Assembly (NCBI RefSeq): GCF_001613245.1
Contig: NZ_BDBZ01000001.1
Span: 1-64,000 of the forward strand
Direction: 5' to 3'
Source of the DNA: Nocardia speluncae NBRC 108251
GTDB taxonomy: Bacteria > Actinomycetota > Actinomycetes > Mycobacteriales > Mycobacteriaceae
DNA: 64,000 nt
This document shows, piece by piece, positions 43,188 through 51,958 of the stretch (within the stretch, counting starts at the first letter, position 1; the number at the start of each line of letters is the position of its first letter). The notes below the pieces were generated by a model. The model had not been told where the DNA came from. It did no database searches and saw nothing but the letters and a program-made list of their open reading frames with translations. The position numbers and the translations under genes are program-made.

Positions 43188-43970
43188 ATGTTCTCGGAAC
43201 ACGCGTTCTTCTCCTTCATCGACCTCACCGATCCCAGCGTGCATCGCGAATACAACGAATGGCATCAGCTGGACCACCGGCCGGAGAACCTGCTGCTGCC
43301 GGGTGTCGCCTGGGGGGATCGATGGGCCAGGCCGGCCGAGTATTCCGCACTGGACCGGTCCTCGGCACAGGAACTCACCGATGTCGACTATGTGGCGATG
43401 TACTGGTTCCGCCCGCCCTATGAGCAGAGCGTCGCGGAGTGGTCGAAACTGGGCGAGGATTCTTTCCAATGGGGCAGGGGCCCGCAACTGCCCGGAGTGA
43501 AACGACCGCTGCTCGGGTTCTTCACACCGGTCAAGGGCTACGCGGCACCGCGTATCGGGGTATCGGCCGAGGCGCTGCCCTTCCGGCCCAACCGCGGGCT
43601 ACATCTCACCGTCACGCATTTCGCGGATCCGCACGGCGCCGACGTTCACGAACAGTTCCGCTGGGACGACCGCATCGGCATTCCCGCGCTACTCGAATGC
43701 CCGGGAGTGGCGGGGGCGTGGACCTTCTCGTTGCATTCGATGCAGAAACATCCCAGCCTGCCTCTCGGCGCCGGTAATCGGGAATTCGCGCCGGGGGCGG
43801 TCCGGATCCGGATGTTGTATCTCGATGCCGACCCCGCCGAAGTAACCCGCGCGGTGGTGGAGCTGGAACAGGATCTGAACTCCAGGGGTGCCGGCGGACC
43901 GCGTCCGGTTGTCGGGGAAACGCTGTTCGACGGCCCACTGCGGACCATCATTCCCTGGCAGGACTGGTAA
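43188..43970 (+). CDS. Hypothetical 260-aa protein, Dabb/EthD-like two-module barrel possible
   Basis: Starts MFSEHAFFSFIDLTDPS and contains HREYNEWHQLDHRPENLLLP and, in the second half, LHLTVTHFADPHGADVHEQF. The H/W-rich pattern with two similar strands-plus-helix halves (FSFIDLTDP and LTVTHFADP) suggests a ferredoxin-like alpha/beta barrel duplicated in tandem. I do not recognise the family. The weak ribosome site is GGCAGG. It lies downstream of the IclR gene and of the catabolic island, so a role in that pathway is plausible but unproven. Confidence 0.75.
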   Translation: MFSEHAFFSFIDLTDPSVHREYNEWHQLDHRPENLLLPGVAWGDRWARPAEYSALDRSSAQELTDVDYVAMYWFRPPYEQSVAEWSKLGEDSFQWGRGPQLPGVKRPLLGFFTPVKGYAAPRIGVSAEALPFRPNRGLHLTVTHFADPHGADVHEQFRWDDRIGIPALLECPGVAGAWTFSLHSMQKHPSLPLGAGNREFAPGAVRIRMLYLDADPAEVTRAVVELEQDLNSRGAGGPRPVVGETLFDGPLRTIIPWQDW

Positions 43971-43974
43971 CCGG

Positions 43975-44385
43975 CCGGCGAGTGCCGCCGCGGCTCCTGC
44001 CGTGCCGGACGCGATCCAGAACATTGTTGTGAAGGCCGTCGCTGCGGGGTAATGGCCGGCGCCGATCGTCATGGTCCAGCTGCTGCCCGCCGCTGCCATG
44101 GTGGCGCTGGCCGTGGAGGTGCCCACCGAGTAGCGCGCTGATGCTGGTGGCCGAAGCCGATTGTGTGATCGGCACCGAGGTCATGATCAGGTTCGCGACG
44201 GCGGCGATGGTGAGGGACAGGCCGATTCCGGCAACGACGGTTCCCACCGGCATCTGTCACGGCTCCCGGATGAACGGCACGCGGCGCGCGAACGTCAGCG
44301 ACAGCTCGATCGCCGCCACCAGCAGAACCGGTTGCGGGCCGAACCGGGTGATGGCGCGAGGACGCTACCTGGGATGCGCCCGAAC
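43975..44385 (-). pseudogene. Decayed MFS transporter remnant
   Basis: On the minus strand the frame gives ITRFGPQPVLLVAAIEL, then an in-frame TGA, then MPVGTVVAGIGLSLTI and ITQSASATSISALL. A frame change follows, and the next frame reads VGTSTASATMAAAGSSWTMT and ALAGRLPV. Together these look like the C-terminal half of a DHA2-type MFS protein with at least one stop and one frameshift. The 5' half is missing. Confidence 0.5.
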
Positions 44386-44451
44386 AGGGTGACAGTGACT
44401 CGCCGGTGCACCACACTGAGAGGGTTTGGAATACGCGGGAGGAGAGTCGCT

Positions 44452-45609
44452 ATGGCTTCTCGGTACACAGCGGCGGTCGAGCGTGAGATCGTCGGTATGC
44501 GAACACAATACGAGGACTGGGTGAACACCGGCGAGCTGTGGTCGTTGCGGGAACTGTTCAGTACACCGGACTGCGATATCGCAGAGTACTGCACAGAGTT
44601 CCGCCCCAGCGAATTCGGCCCGCAGGCATGTGACGATGTGGAGCGCTACTGCCGGGCGCAGGGTATCTGGCTGGAACCCGGTGGCGCGCATTACAACAGC
44701 ATGACACCGTATCTGCACCCGGGTCCTGTCAGTGCACGGCGACTGACCGTGATCGGATTGTTCAACGCAATCCTGTTCTGGCTCAACGATACTGTGGGCC
44801 GGGAAAAGTACGGTCACCTATCGGAATCCGAACAGCGCAAGGCACATGGCGAACTGGAGCGCCTCTGTCACCTGCTGGAAACTCGGAAACCTCCCGCTGA
44901 CCCGTCTCCGGTCGAGGAGGCGACGGTCGTTTTCCTGTCGCAGGTCGACGAACTGTCGGACGCTCGGTGGCGCGACGAATTCCTCGCTTCGACGGTGGAA
45001 CATCTGCGCACCGCGATCCGGGACCAGAACGCTCGGGCACGTGGTGATCTGCTGTCGGTCGCGGAGTACATCGATCTGCGCGCGCAGGTATCGGGTATGT
45101 ACCCGGCCATCGCCCTGTGCGAGTTCGGCCGCGACAGTTACCTGGCCGGTGATCAGCTGGCGCGGATGGGCCTGGCCACAGACCTACGCCGATTACGCGT
45201 GCTCACGGCGGAAATCGGTGCGTTGATGAACGATATGTTCTCCTTCGAGAAGGAATGCATTGCGGACCGGTCGGATTTCAACCTGGTCCCGGTCTGCCTG
45301 CTGAACACGCCCGATTCGAACCTCGCGGACGCGGTACGCGATGCCGGCACCTTGGTGCGCGACCGTGTCACCGAGTTCCGCCGACGTCACGATGCGCTTG
45401 CGGACCGCTGCCGCGAACCAGGTCTTGCCGATACCGAACTCGCCGCGCAACTGCGTGTACATCTCGCCGACCTTGCGGGTTGTGTCCAGGCGAGCTGGGT
45501 CTGGCAACTGATCACGACCCGGTACAAAGGGATGAGTATCTTCTCGGAGAACCACCCCCATCCGGCCGGAGCGCGGTCGATGAGCAATGATGGTGATCAT
45601 CAAGGGTAG
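44452..45609 (+). CDS. Class I terpene synthase
   Basis: 385 aa, ATG after GGAGGAGAG. The NSE/DTE-type second metal motif NDMFSFEKE is intact (N260, S264, E268) and the C-terminal Arg-Tyr pair of bacterial terpene synthases is at R357-Y358 (TTRYKG). The first metal motif, usually DDxxD/E, reads WLNDTVGRE (N112-D113), so the leading Asp is changed. It should ionise a prenyl diphosphate with Mg and cyclise it, but the altered motif could change the metal site or activity. No prenyl transferase is adjacent. It is the first gene of a run with a PAS-GGDEF gene 74 bases away. Confidence 0.85.
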   Translation: MASRYTAAVEREIVGMRTQYEDWVNTGELWSLRELFSTPDCDIAEYCTEFRPSEFGPQACDDVERYCRAQGIWLEPGGAHYNSMTPYLHPGPVSARRLTVIGLFNAILFWLNDTVGREKYGHLSESEQRKAHGELERLCHLLETRKPPADPSPVEEATVVFLSQVDELSDARWRDEFLASTVEHLRTAIRDQNARARGDLLSVAEYIDLRAQVSGMYPAIALCEFGRDSYLAGDQLARMGLATDLRRLRVLTAEIGALMNDMFSFEKECIADRSDFNLVPVCLLNTPDSNLADAVRDAGTLVRDRVTEFRRRHDALADRCREPGLADTELAAQLRVHLADLAGCVQASWVWQLITTRYKGMSIFSENHPHPAGARSMSNDGDHQG

Positions 45610-45683
45610 CCACCCCACCTGTCGGTAGGCGATGTTCCATGGCTGCAAGCGGGCGGTGGCGGGCACAGCGGCGAAGGGGAGCG

Positions 45684-47006
45684 ATGGAGTCGGAGCACAG
45701 CGAACTGGTTCGAACCTGGTCTGCGGCCCTCCAGGCGACCAGTGGCTCTGCACCCTCCGATCCGATTAACGAGCATCTGCTGAGCTGGCTGGTGCACGAC
45801 CTCGCGCATGCGCTCACCACCACGCCGTTCGATGTCGATGCGGGCGCCAGGGCGGGCGCCGCCCTGGCGGCCACGGATCTGCCGGTAACCGACGTGGTGG
45901 CCACGTCGGTTCCGGTGCTGTGGGCGCTCACGGGGCCGGGCGACGATCCCGAAACGGTCCGGAGAATGTCGTTACTGCTGGCAAAACTCGGCGAAGGTTT
46001 CGGTATCCGGCGGCAGATGATGTTCGCCCCGCCCGACTCTCCGGGCGCGGCAGCGCAACGGATGGACGAACGCTTCCGGGTGGTTTTCGACAATGCGGCG
46101 GTGGCCATCGCCATCGGTGATACCAACGGCGTTCTGCTCAACGCCAACCAGGCCCTCGCGGATATGATCGGGGTCCCTGCCGACGACCTACTCGGTATCT
46201 CGGTCTACGAATTCGCCCACCCCGAGGACCGGGACCGCATCCGCAGGCTTGTCTACGAGCGTTTGGTGCCGCATAAACAGGGCACGGTGAAACTGGAACA
46301 GCAGATCGGACGGGCCGACGGCAGCTACGGGTGGGCGGCGTTCTCGATCACCTTCGTGCAGGGCCAGGTGGGCCATCCCGACTATCTGCTGGCAGTGGGC
46401 GAGGATGTCACCGAACAGCACCGGATGCGCGAGGAACTGCACCGGCAGGCGCGCCACGACCTGCTGACCGGGCTGCCGAACCGGCGGCAGCTACTCGAAT
46501 GGCTGGATGCGGCGATCCGCGACGCCGGCCCGCGGGACCGGATCGGGTTGTGCTTCGTGGACCTGGACCGGTTCAAGTACATCAACGATCGTTACGGTCA
46601 CGGCACGGGCGACAAGGTCCTCACCGCTGTCGCGAGCCGGTTGAACAACAGTGTGGCGGGGTTGGATTGCCTGGTTGCGCGGATCGGCGGCGACGAATTC
46701 GTGACACTCGTCCCGCCGCCCGTCGACAATGAGCGGATGGCCGAGGTGGCCGAACGGTTGCTCGGCGCATTATCGGAGCCGATTCTGACCGGTGGGAACC
46801 AGCTCGACGTCTCGGCCAGTATCGGCGCGGTGGTGACAACGGTCGAGGGCGGCCAGGCGGAGGCTCTGCTGGACGCCGCCGATACCGGACTGTACCGCGC
46901 CAAGAACCGTGGAAAAGCGCAGTGGGTTCTGCATACGATGCCGGTGGACGACGGTTCCGAACCGGACCCTGTGGACGGTGGCGGCCCGACCGGCGGCGCC
47001 CGTTGA
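45684..47006 (+). CDS. PAS-GGDEF protein (diguanylate cyclase)
   Basis: 440 aa from ATG 45684, with GGGGAG upstream. An N-terminal helical region of about 125 residues (unassigned, possible sensor) precedes a PAS domain (FRVVFDNAAVAIAIGDTNG; then YEFAHPEDRDRI and GEDVTEQHRM). A complete GGDEF domain follows: DLLTGLPNRRQLLEWL, FVDLDRFKYINDRYGH and RIGGDEF. The intact catalytic GGDEF predicts c-di-GMP synthesis; no EAL domain is present. It lies directly after the terpene synthase, so c-di-GMP control of that product or of development is conceivable. It converges with the SDR gene. Confidence 0.92.
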   Translation: MESEHSELVRTWSAALQATSGSAPSDPINEHLLSWLVHDLAHALTTTPFDVDAGARAGAALAATDLPVTDVVATSVPVLWALTGPGDDPETVRRMSLLLAKLGEGFGIRRQMMFAPPDSPGAAAQRMDERFRVVFDNAAVAIAIGDTNGVLLNANQALADMIGVPADDLLGISVYEFAHPEDRDRIRRLVYERLVPHKQGTVKLEQQIGRADGSYGWAAFSITFVQGQVGHPDYLLAVGEDVTEQHRMREELHRQARHDLLTGLPNRRQLLEWLDAAIRDAGPRDRIGLCFVDLDRFKYINDRYGHGTGDKVLTAVASRLNNSVAGLDCLVARIGGDEFVTLVPPPVDNERMAEVAERLLGALSEPILTGGNQLDVSASIGAVVTTVEGGQAEALLDAADTGLYRAKNRGKAQWVLHTMPVDDGSEPDPVDGGGPTGGAR

Positions 47007-47016
47007 TCCAGGGCGG

Positions 47017-47769
47017 TCAGGCGGTCGGGGACATGGTGCCGACGAGCCCTCCATCGACGATCAGGTCCTGGCTGTTGATGTAGGAGGCATCGGGCGAGCC
47101 CAGAAAAGCCACTGCGTCGGCGACCTCGCCGGGGTGGCCGAACCGGCCGGCCGGGACTCGGCTCCGGCTGGCGGCGGCAACCCGCGCCGGGAGATCGGCC
47201 TCGGGGTACATGGGGGTATCGATATAGCCGGGGCTGACGGAGTTGACGCGGATACCGCGCGGAGCGAGATCCGCGGCGAGAGTCCGGGCCAGATTGTGTA
47301 CGGCGGCCTTGGTGGCGGAATAGAGCCCCAGCACATCGACACCCCGATGCAGGGTCCACGAGGCGTTGACGACGACCGCCCCGCCGTCGGGGATGAGCGG
47401 CAGTGCCTTCTGGACGGTGAAGAAAACCCCTTTGAAGTTGACCGCCACGGAGCGGTCGAAATCATCCTCGGTGATCTCCCGGATGGGCGCGAAGATTCCG
47501 ACCCCGGCATTTGCGAAGACCATATCGAGCCGGTGATACCGGTCCCGGATGTCCTGCATCAGCGCATCGAGGGCGGTGAGGTCGGCGACGTCCGCGAGGA
47601 AACCGTGTGCCCGGCCGCCGAGGTCCGTCACGGCCGCATCCAGCCGGGCGGCGTCGCGTCCGGTGACGACCACCGTCGCGCCCTCGCCGATGAGACGTCT
47701 CGCCGTGGCGAACCCTATTCCGCTGGTACCGCCGGTGACCAGTACGGTCTTGTCGAAGTAACGAGTCAT
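47017..47769 (-). CDS. Short-chain dehydrogenase/reductase
   Basis: 250 aa with TGGTSGIGFATA, the NAG block as FANAGVGIFAP, Ser in VNASWTL and YSATKAA; the C-terminus ends DLIVDGGLVG. An ordinary NAD(P)-dependent classical SDR whose substrate cannot be told. It is 89 bases downstream of the MmyB-like regulator on the same strand, a frequent arrangement in which the regulator controls the SDR. It converges with the GGDEF gene, 10 bases between stops. Confidence 0.91.
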   Translation of the reverse strand: MTRYFDKTVLVTGGTSGIGFATARRLIGEGATVVVTGRDAARLDAAVTDLGGRAHGFLADVADLTALDALMQDIRDRYHRLDMVFANAGVGIFAPIREITEDDFDRSVAVNFKGVFFTVQKALPLIPDGGAVVVNASWTLHRGVDVLGLYSATKAAVHNLARTLAADLAPRGIRVNSVSPGYIDTPMYPEADLPARVAAASRSRVPAGRFGHPGEVADAVAFLGSPDASYINSQDLIVDGGLVGTMSPTA

Positions 47770-47858
47770 AGGGAAAGACTGGGTGTTCGAACGGCAGGTG
47801 AACAGACCGAGCTGATGCTGGGTGTGGTACCACCAGGCATTGCGTCCGTGTCACGGGC

Positions 47859-48692
47859 TCAGCTGATCAGGCGGGACTCCTCGGCGAGGGATTCCAGCCA
47901 TTCCAGCGTGCCGGTGCCGGGTGTCGGATTGTGCAGAACCAGGTGGTGACCGGGATGGTCCGGCAGCGGAAGCCGGGTGTACTCGAAATGTAGGTCACCG
48001 CCGTACGGATGGGTGATGGCCTTGGTGCCGTTCGCTGATTCGGTGACATCGTGCCTGGCCCACAGCCGAGCGAATTCTGGACTGGCCGTACCGAGTTCGG
48101 CCGCAATCCGGTGAAAGCCCCGGTCCTGCGGATGCCGCGCCGCGTCGGCACGGAACCGCGCGACGATATCGGGCGCCGCCTCCACCCAGTGGGTGAAGGC
48201 GGCGCGGTAGCGGCTGCTGGTGAAAAACGCCACCAGGCAGTTGTCGTCGTCATCGGTGAGACCGAATACTTCGCACGCCGTACTGTTCACCGCCGCGAAC
48301 CCCCAGTGCCGGTCGATGATGTAGGCCGGGCGGGGCAGCCAGGCGTCCAGAATGCGGTGCCACTCCGGCGTGACCGGTTGTGCCGGATCGGCCGCGCCGG
48401 TGCCGGCGCGGGGCGGCTCGAGACCCGCCAGCCGGTACAGATAGGCCTGTTCGTGGGTGTTCAGGCGCAGTGCGCCGGCAACAGCGTCCAGCACTTGTGC
48501 CGACACCCGGATATCGCGTCCCTGTTCGAGCCACGTGTACCAGGACACCCCGACCCCGGCGAGCACCGCGACCTCTTCCCTGCGCAGCCCCGGGGTACGG
48601 CGCAGCCCGGCCGGTGGCAGGCCGACATCGGCGGGTGACAACCGGGCTCGCCTGGAGGTGAGGAATTCGCGGAGTTCGTCTCTTCGGTCCAC
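47859..48692 (-). CDS. XRE-family regulator with MmyB-like ligand domain
   Basis: 277 aa, GTG start. The N-terminal HTH reads RRTPGLRREEVAVLAGVGVS followed by WYTWLEQGRDIRVSAQVLDAVAGAL in part, the hallmark of the MmyB-like family. The C-terminal PAS-like ligand domain has PRPAYIIDRHWGFAAVNSTA, then HPYGGDLHFEYTRLPLPDHP in part. Members often sit beside an SDR or alcohol dehydrogenase gene that they repress, as here (47017-47769). A hydrophobic ligand in the pocket is typical. Confidence 0.93.
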   Translation of the reverse strand: MDRRDELREFLTSRRARLSPADVGLPPAGLRRTPGLRREEVAVLAGVGVSWYTWLEQGRDIRVSAQVLDAVAGALRLNTHEQAYLYRLAGLEPPRAGTGAADPAQPVTPEWHRILDAWLPRPAYIIDRHWGFAAVNSTACEVFGLTDDDDNCLVAFFTSSRYRAAFTHWVEAAPDIVARFRADAARHPQDRGFHRIAAELGTASPEFARLWARHDVTESANGTKAITHPYGGDLHFEYTRLPLPDHPGHHLVLHNPTPGTGTLEWLESLAEESRLIS

Positions 48693-48719
48693 CTCCTCAG
48701 ATTAGGCGGGGTTTCCCGG

Positions 48720-49706
48720 CTATGCGGCGGGTCCGGTGCCGGCGGGCACGGGCATGCTGGAGACCGTGAACGGCAGCGAGTCCGGGTCCGACCCTGCCAC
48801 CAGCCGGTTGTACTGACTGTTGACGACCAGCAGGCGCCCGTTCTCGGTCAGTGCCGCCTGGCTGGGATGCAGAAATCCGCCCGGCGGGACGAGACTGTCG
48901 ACGATCCGGGCGCTGGTGAGGTCCTCGCTCAGTTCCAGCACGGCCACCCGGGGCTCCTGGTCGGTGTCGGCGTAGAGATTCCCCTGTGTCACATAGACCC
49001 GTCGTCCGTCTTCGGAGATCAAGGCGTCGCCACTGGGCAGCAAATCTGCGCCGAGGTCCACCTCCCGGACGTCGCCGGTGAACCGGTCGATCCGCCAGAG
49101 CCGGCCGGTGTTGCTCTGCACCGACAGCAGATACCGGCCGACTGCGAGGATGCCGTTGAGATTGTGTTCCCCGTGTACCCAATCGATGGCCGTATTTTCG
49201 ATATCGAGCCACGGTTGCATCTGCCAGCGGCCGTCGCGTTCGGTGATCCGGTAGATCGCCGGCAGGAAGGAATCGGTGACGTATGCCGTGCCGTCGTCCG
49301 CGACGGACACTTCGTTCACGAAACCGCCGGGCAGCCCGCGAAGCTCGGTGAGCAGTTCACCGCTGCCGGGATCGTAGACCCGGGTGACGTTGCTGTCGGC
49401 ACCGTTGACGAACAACCGCCCCGCGGCGTCGATGGTCATTCCGGAGGTGAGTGTTCGTCCGTCGGTCCCGTGCGGTGACCACAGCTCCGCTTCGGGCCGG
49501 TCGAGGTGTCCGCGATACAGCGCGCCGTCCGCGGCGCTGCCGACGAAATAATGCCCGGTCCCGGGGTCGTAGGCGAGACCGGTGGGGAAGGCCCGGTCGC
49601 CGGGGATTACATAATGCTCGGGCGGCTCGGCCGGGGCGGGCGCCGTGCAGGCGAGAGCGACCGATGCGGTCAGCCCGAGGATGAGATGGCGTATACGAAC
49701 GCGCAT
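48720..49706 (-). CDS. Secreted/lipoprotein SMP-30-like beta-propeller protein
   Basis: 328 aa from ATG 49706 with GGAAAGGACGAC upstream; a longer start at 49751 lacks a signal. The N-terminus MRVRIRHLILGLTASVALAC is a signal peptide with a possible lipoprotein Cys (AC, lipobox poor). The rest has repeated strands like GLAYDPGTGHYFVGSAADGA, MTIDAAGRLFVNGAD and VSVADDGTAYVTDSF, the SMP-30/gluconolactonase-type propeller. Substrate is unknown; a lactonase or ligand-binding role is possible. Upstream, between it and cspA, the leader shows no other gene. Confidence 0.85.
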   Translation of the reverse strand: MRVRIRHLILGLTASVALACTAPAPAEPPEHYVIPGDRAFPTGLAYDPGTGHYFVGSAADGALYRGHLDRPEAELWSPHGTDGRTLTSGMTIDAAGRLFVNGADSNVTRVYDPGSGELLTELRGLPGGFVNEVSVADDGTAYVTDSFLPAIYRITERDGRWQMQPWLDIENTAIDWVHGEHNLNGILAVGRYLLSVQSNTGRLWRIDRFTGDVREVDLGADLLPSGDALISEDGRRVYVTQGNLYADTDQEPRVAVLELSEDLTSARIVDSLVPPGGFLHPSQAALTENGRLLVVNSQYNRLVAGSDPDSLPFTVSSMPVPAGTGPAA

Positions 49707-49850
49707 GGCGGTCGTCCTTTCTTGGATGCGATCTTCCGCATCCTCTGCCATCTGCGGCGTTTCTCCCGATACTTGCCGATACGGGTGTTCATGTTCCTGG
49801 GTGTGCGAAACATAGGAACAACGACTGCCGGTCTACCGGGTGAACCGACG

Positions 49851-49881
49851 AGAAAGGCCCCGCACCCGTAGGTGCGGAGCC
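49851..49881 (-). terminator. Intrinsic terminator of cspA
   Basis: On the minus strand GGCTCCGCACC pairs with GGTGCGGGGCC around a TACG loop with one mismatched pair, followed by TTTCT. It lies 17 bases after the cspA stop. Confidence 0.75.
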
Positions 49882-49897
49882 TTCAAGTCACACGAAA

Positions 49898-50101
49898 TCA
49901 GATCGCGCGGACGTCCTGAGCCTGCGGACCCTTCTGGCCCTGGCCGATCTCGAACTCAACCCGCTGACCCTCTTCGAGGGTTTTGAAACCCGAGCCCCCG
50001 ATGGCCGAGTAATGCACGAAGACGTCAGGGCCGCCTCCGTCTTGGGCGATGAAGCCGAAGCCCTTTTCGCCGTTGAACCATTTCACACTGCCTTGCGCCA
50101 T
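49898..50101 (-). CDS. cspA: Cold-shock protein
   Basis: 67 aa: a single cold-shock domain with the RNA-binding motifs [12 protein letters not shown] (RNP-1) and DVFVHYSAI (RNP-2) intact. It acts as an RNA chaperone at low temperature. The gene stands alone with its own terminator. The leader before the ATG (50102 upward, about 200 bases to the ABC-F gene end) is long enough for a structured 5' UTR, as is usual for csp genes. Confidence 0.97.
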   Translation of the reverse strand: MAQGSVKWFNGEKGFGFIAQDGGGPDVFVHYSAIGGSGFKTLEEGQRVEFEIGQGQKGPQAQDVRAI

Positions 50102-50317
50102 GCTTTAATACTTCATTCCTGTAGATGAGCCGCGCAGATCACTTTGATTAGCACAGTCTCGGTGGACAAGTGTGCCATACGTGCTGCCGGTTTGTCGAGG
50201 GGGGTGTACCTCCGGTGCGGACCCGGCTTCCGATCCGGCCGTTTTCCCACGCCGCACGCGATGCGGGGTAGGCCCGGTGCGGAGGTAGCCGGTAGTCGCA
50301 CGCCTCCAGGACCGGCC

Positions 50318-51958
50318 CTATTCCTCCGTGAGCCGGCCCGCCGCCAAATGCCAGCGGCGAGTCGCGTGCACGGAATTCAGCATCCGGCGGTCGTGCGTCA
50401 CCAGCACGAGGGTGCCGGTGAAGGAGTCGACGGCCTGCTCGAGCTGTTCGATAGCCGGCAGGTCGAGGTGGTTGGTCGGCTCGTCGAGAACGAGCAGGTT
50501 CACGCCGCGGGCCTGCAACAGGGCCAGCGCAGCGCGGGTGCGTTCGCCTGGCGAAAGTGTGTCGCAGGGGCGGATGACGTGCGGTCCGCGTAGCCCGAAC
50601 TTGGCCAGCAAGGTCCGCACGTCGGCATCCGGCCAGTCGGGGACGGCCGCCCCGAAGGTCGTGGCCAGGGGCCCGGCACCACGGAACAGGCCGCGGGCCT
50701 GGTCGACCTCCCCGATCTGCACCCCGGAGCCGAGCGTCACGGTGCCGGAACCGGGCGCCAGCTTGCCGAGTAGCAGCGCGAGCAGGGTCGATTTACCGGA
50801 ACCGTTTGCCCCGGTCAGGACGATCCGGTCAGCCCAGTCGATCTGCGTGCTGATCGGTCCGAGGACGAAATCACCCCGAGTGACGGTGGCATTGCCGGCC
50901 GTCGCCACGACGGAACCGCTGCGTGGCGCCACCGCGATCTCCATCCGCAGATCCCACTCCTTACGCGGTTCCACCACCTCATCGAGCCGTTCGATGCGGC
51001 GCTGCGTCTGCCGGGCCTTGGCGGCCTGCTTCTCGGTGGATTCGGCACGGGTCTTCCGGGTGATCTTGTCGGAATCGCTCTTCCCCTTGCGGCGCGCATT
51101 GCGCACACCGTGCTCCAGCCAGTTGCGCTGCATCCGCGCCCGCGCCTCCAGGGCGGATTTGGTATCGGCGAATTCGTCGTACGCTTCGCGCGCGTGCCGG
51201 CGCGCGATCTCGCGTTCGGCCAGATAGGAGTCGTAGCCGCCGTCGTAGAAGTTGACCTGCTGCTGGGCGAGGTCCAGTTCGAGAACGGCGGTCACCGTTC
51301 GGGTCAGGAATTCGCGATCGTGGCTGATGATCATCAGCGGCACCCGGACACCGGTGACGAAACGTTCGAGGCGGTCGAGCCCGTCGAGGTCGAGGTCATT
51401 GGTGGGCTCGTCGAGCAGCAGGATATCGAAGCGTGACAACAGAACCGCCGCAAGACCGGCGCGGGCGGCCTGCCCACCGGACAGCCCCGTCATCGGGGTG
51501 TCCAATCCGCCCGCGAGGCCGGCGGTGAGCCCGAGATCGGCAGCGACCTCCGCGGCGCGCTGTTCGAAATCGGCGCCGCCGAGGGCGAGCCAATGCTCGA
51601 GGGCAGGGGAGTAGTCGTCGTCGCCACCGTCGGCGAGTCGCTCGGCGGCCGCATCCATGACCCGCTGGGCCCAGGCGACGGCGGTCCGGCGGGCCAGGAA
51701 TTCGAGCACGGTCTCGCCGGCCGTGCGCTCGGGTTCCTGGGCCAGATAGCCGACGGTGGCATCGGGCGGGCTGAGGGTGATCCTGCCTTCGCCCGGGTCG
51801 CCGCCGGCGAGCATGCGCAGCAGTGTCGATTTACCCGCGCCGTTGACGCCGACCAGCCCGACCACATCGCCGGGAGCGAGAGTCAGATCGAGGTCGGCGA
51901 ACAAGGTGCGTTCGGCGTGCCCGGCCGAAAGGCCGCTGGCCTGCAATGTTGCGCTCAC
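50318..51958 (-). CDS. ABC-F family ATPase (ribosome-associated)
   Basis: 546 aa with two nucleotide-binding domains and no membrane helices. First domain: GLVGVNGAGKSTLLRML, the signature LSGGQAARAGLA and LLLDEPTNDLDL. Second: LTGANGSGKSTLLALLL, LSPGERTRAALA and LVLDEPTNHLDL. Between them is a charged linker (RRHAREAYDEFADTKSALEAR in part, then NARRKGKSDSDK), the ABC-F interdomain helix pair. Such proteins relieve stalled or drug-bound ribosomes; antibiotic-resistance members are known, but a specific drug cannot be read. GTG start. A perfect hairpin lies about 60 bases upstream. Confidence 0.93.
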   Translation of the reverse strand: MSATLQASGLSAGHAERTLFADLDLTLAPGDVVGLVGVNGAGKSTLLRMLAGGDPGEGRITLSPPDATVGYLAQEPERTAGETVLEFLARRTAVAWAQRVMDAAAERLADGGDDDYSPALEHWLALGGADFEQRAAEVAADLGLTAGLAGGLDTPMTGLSGGQAARAGLAAVLLSRFDILLLDEPTNDLDLDGLDRLERFVTGVRVPLMIISHDREFLTRTVTAVLELDLAQQQVNFYDGGYDSYLAEREIARRHAREAYDEFADTKSALEARARMQRNWLEHGVRNARRKGKSDSDKITRKTRAESTEKQAAKARQTQRRIERLDEVVEPRKEWDLRMEIAVAPRSGSVVATAGNATVTRGDFVLGPISTQIDWADRIVLTGANGSGKSTLLALLLGKLAPGSGTVTLGSGVQIGEVDQARGLFRGAGPLATTFGAAVPDWPDADVRTLLAKFGLRGPHVIRPCDTLSPGERTRAALALLQARGVNLLVLDEPTNHLDLPAIEQLEQAVDSFTGTLVLVTHDRRMLNSVHATRRWHLAAGRLTEE

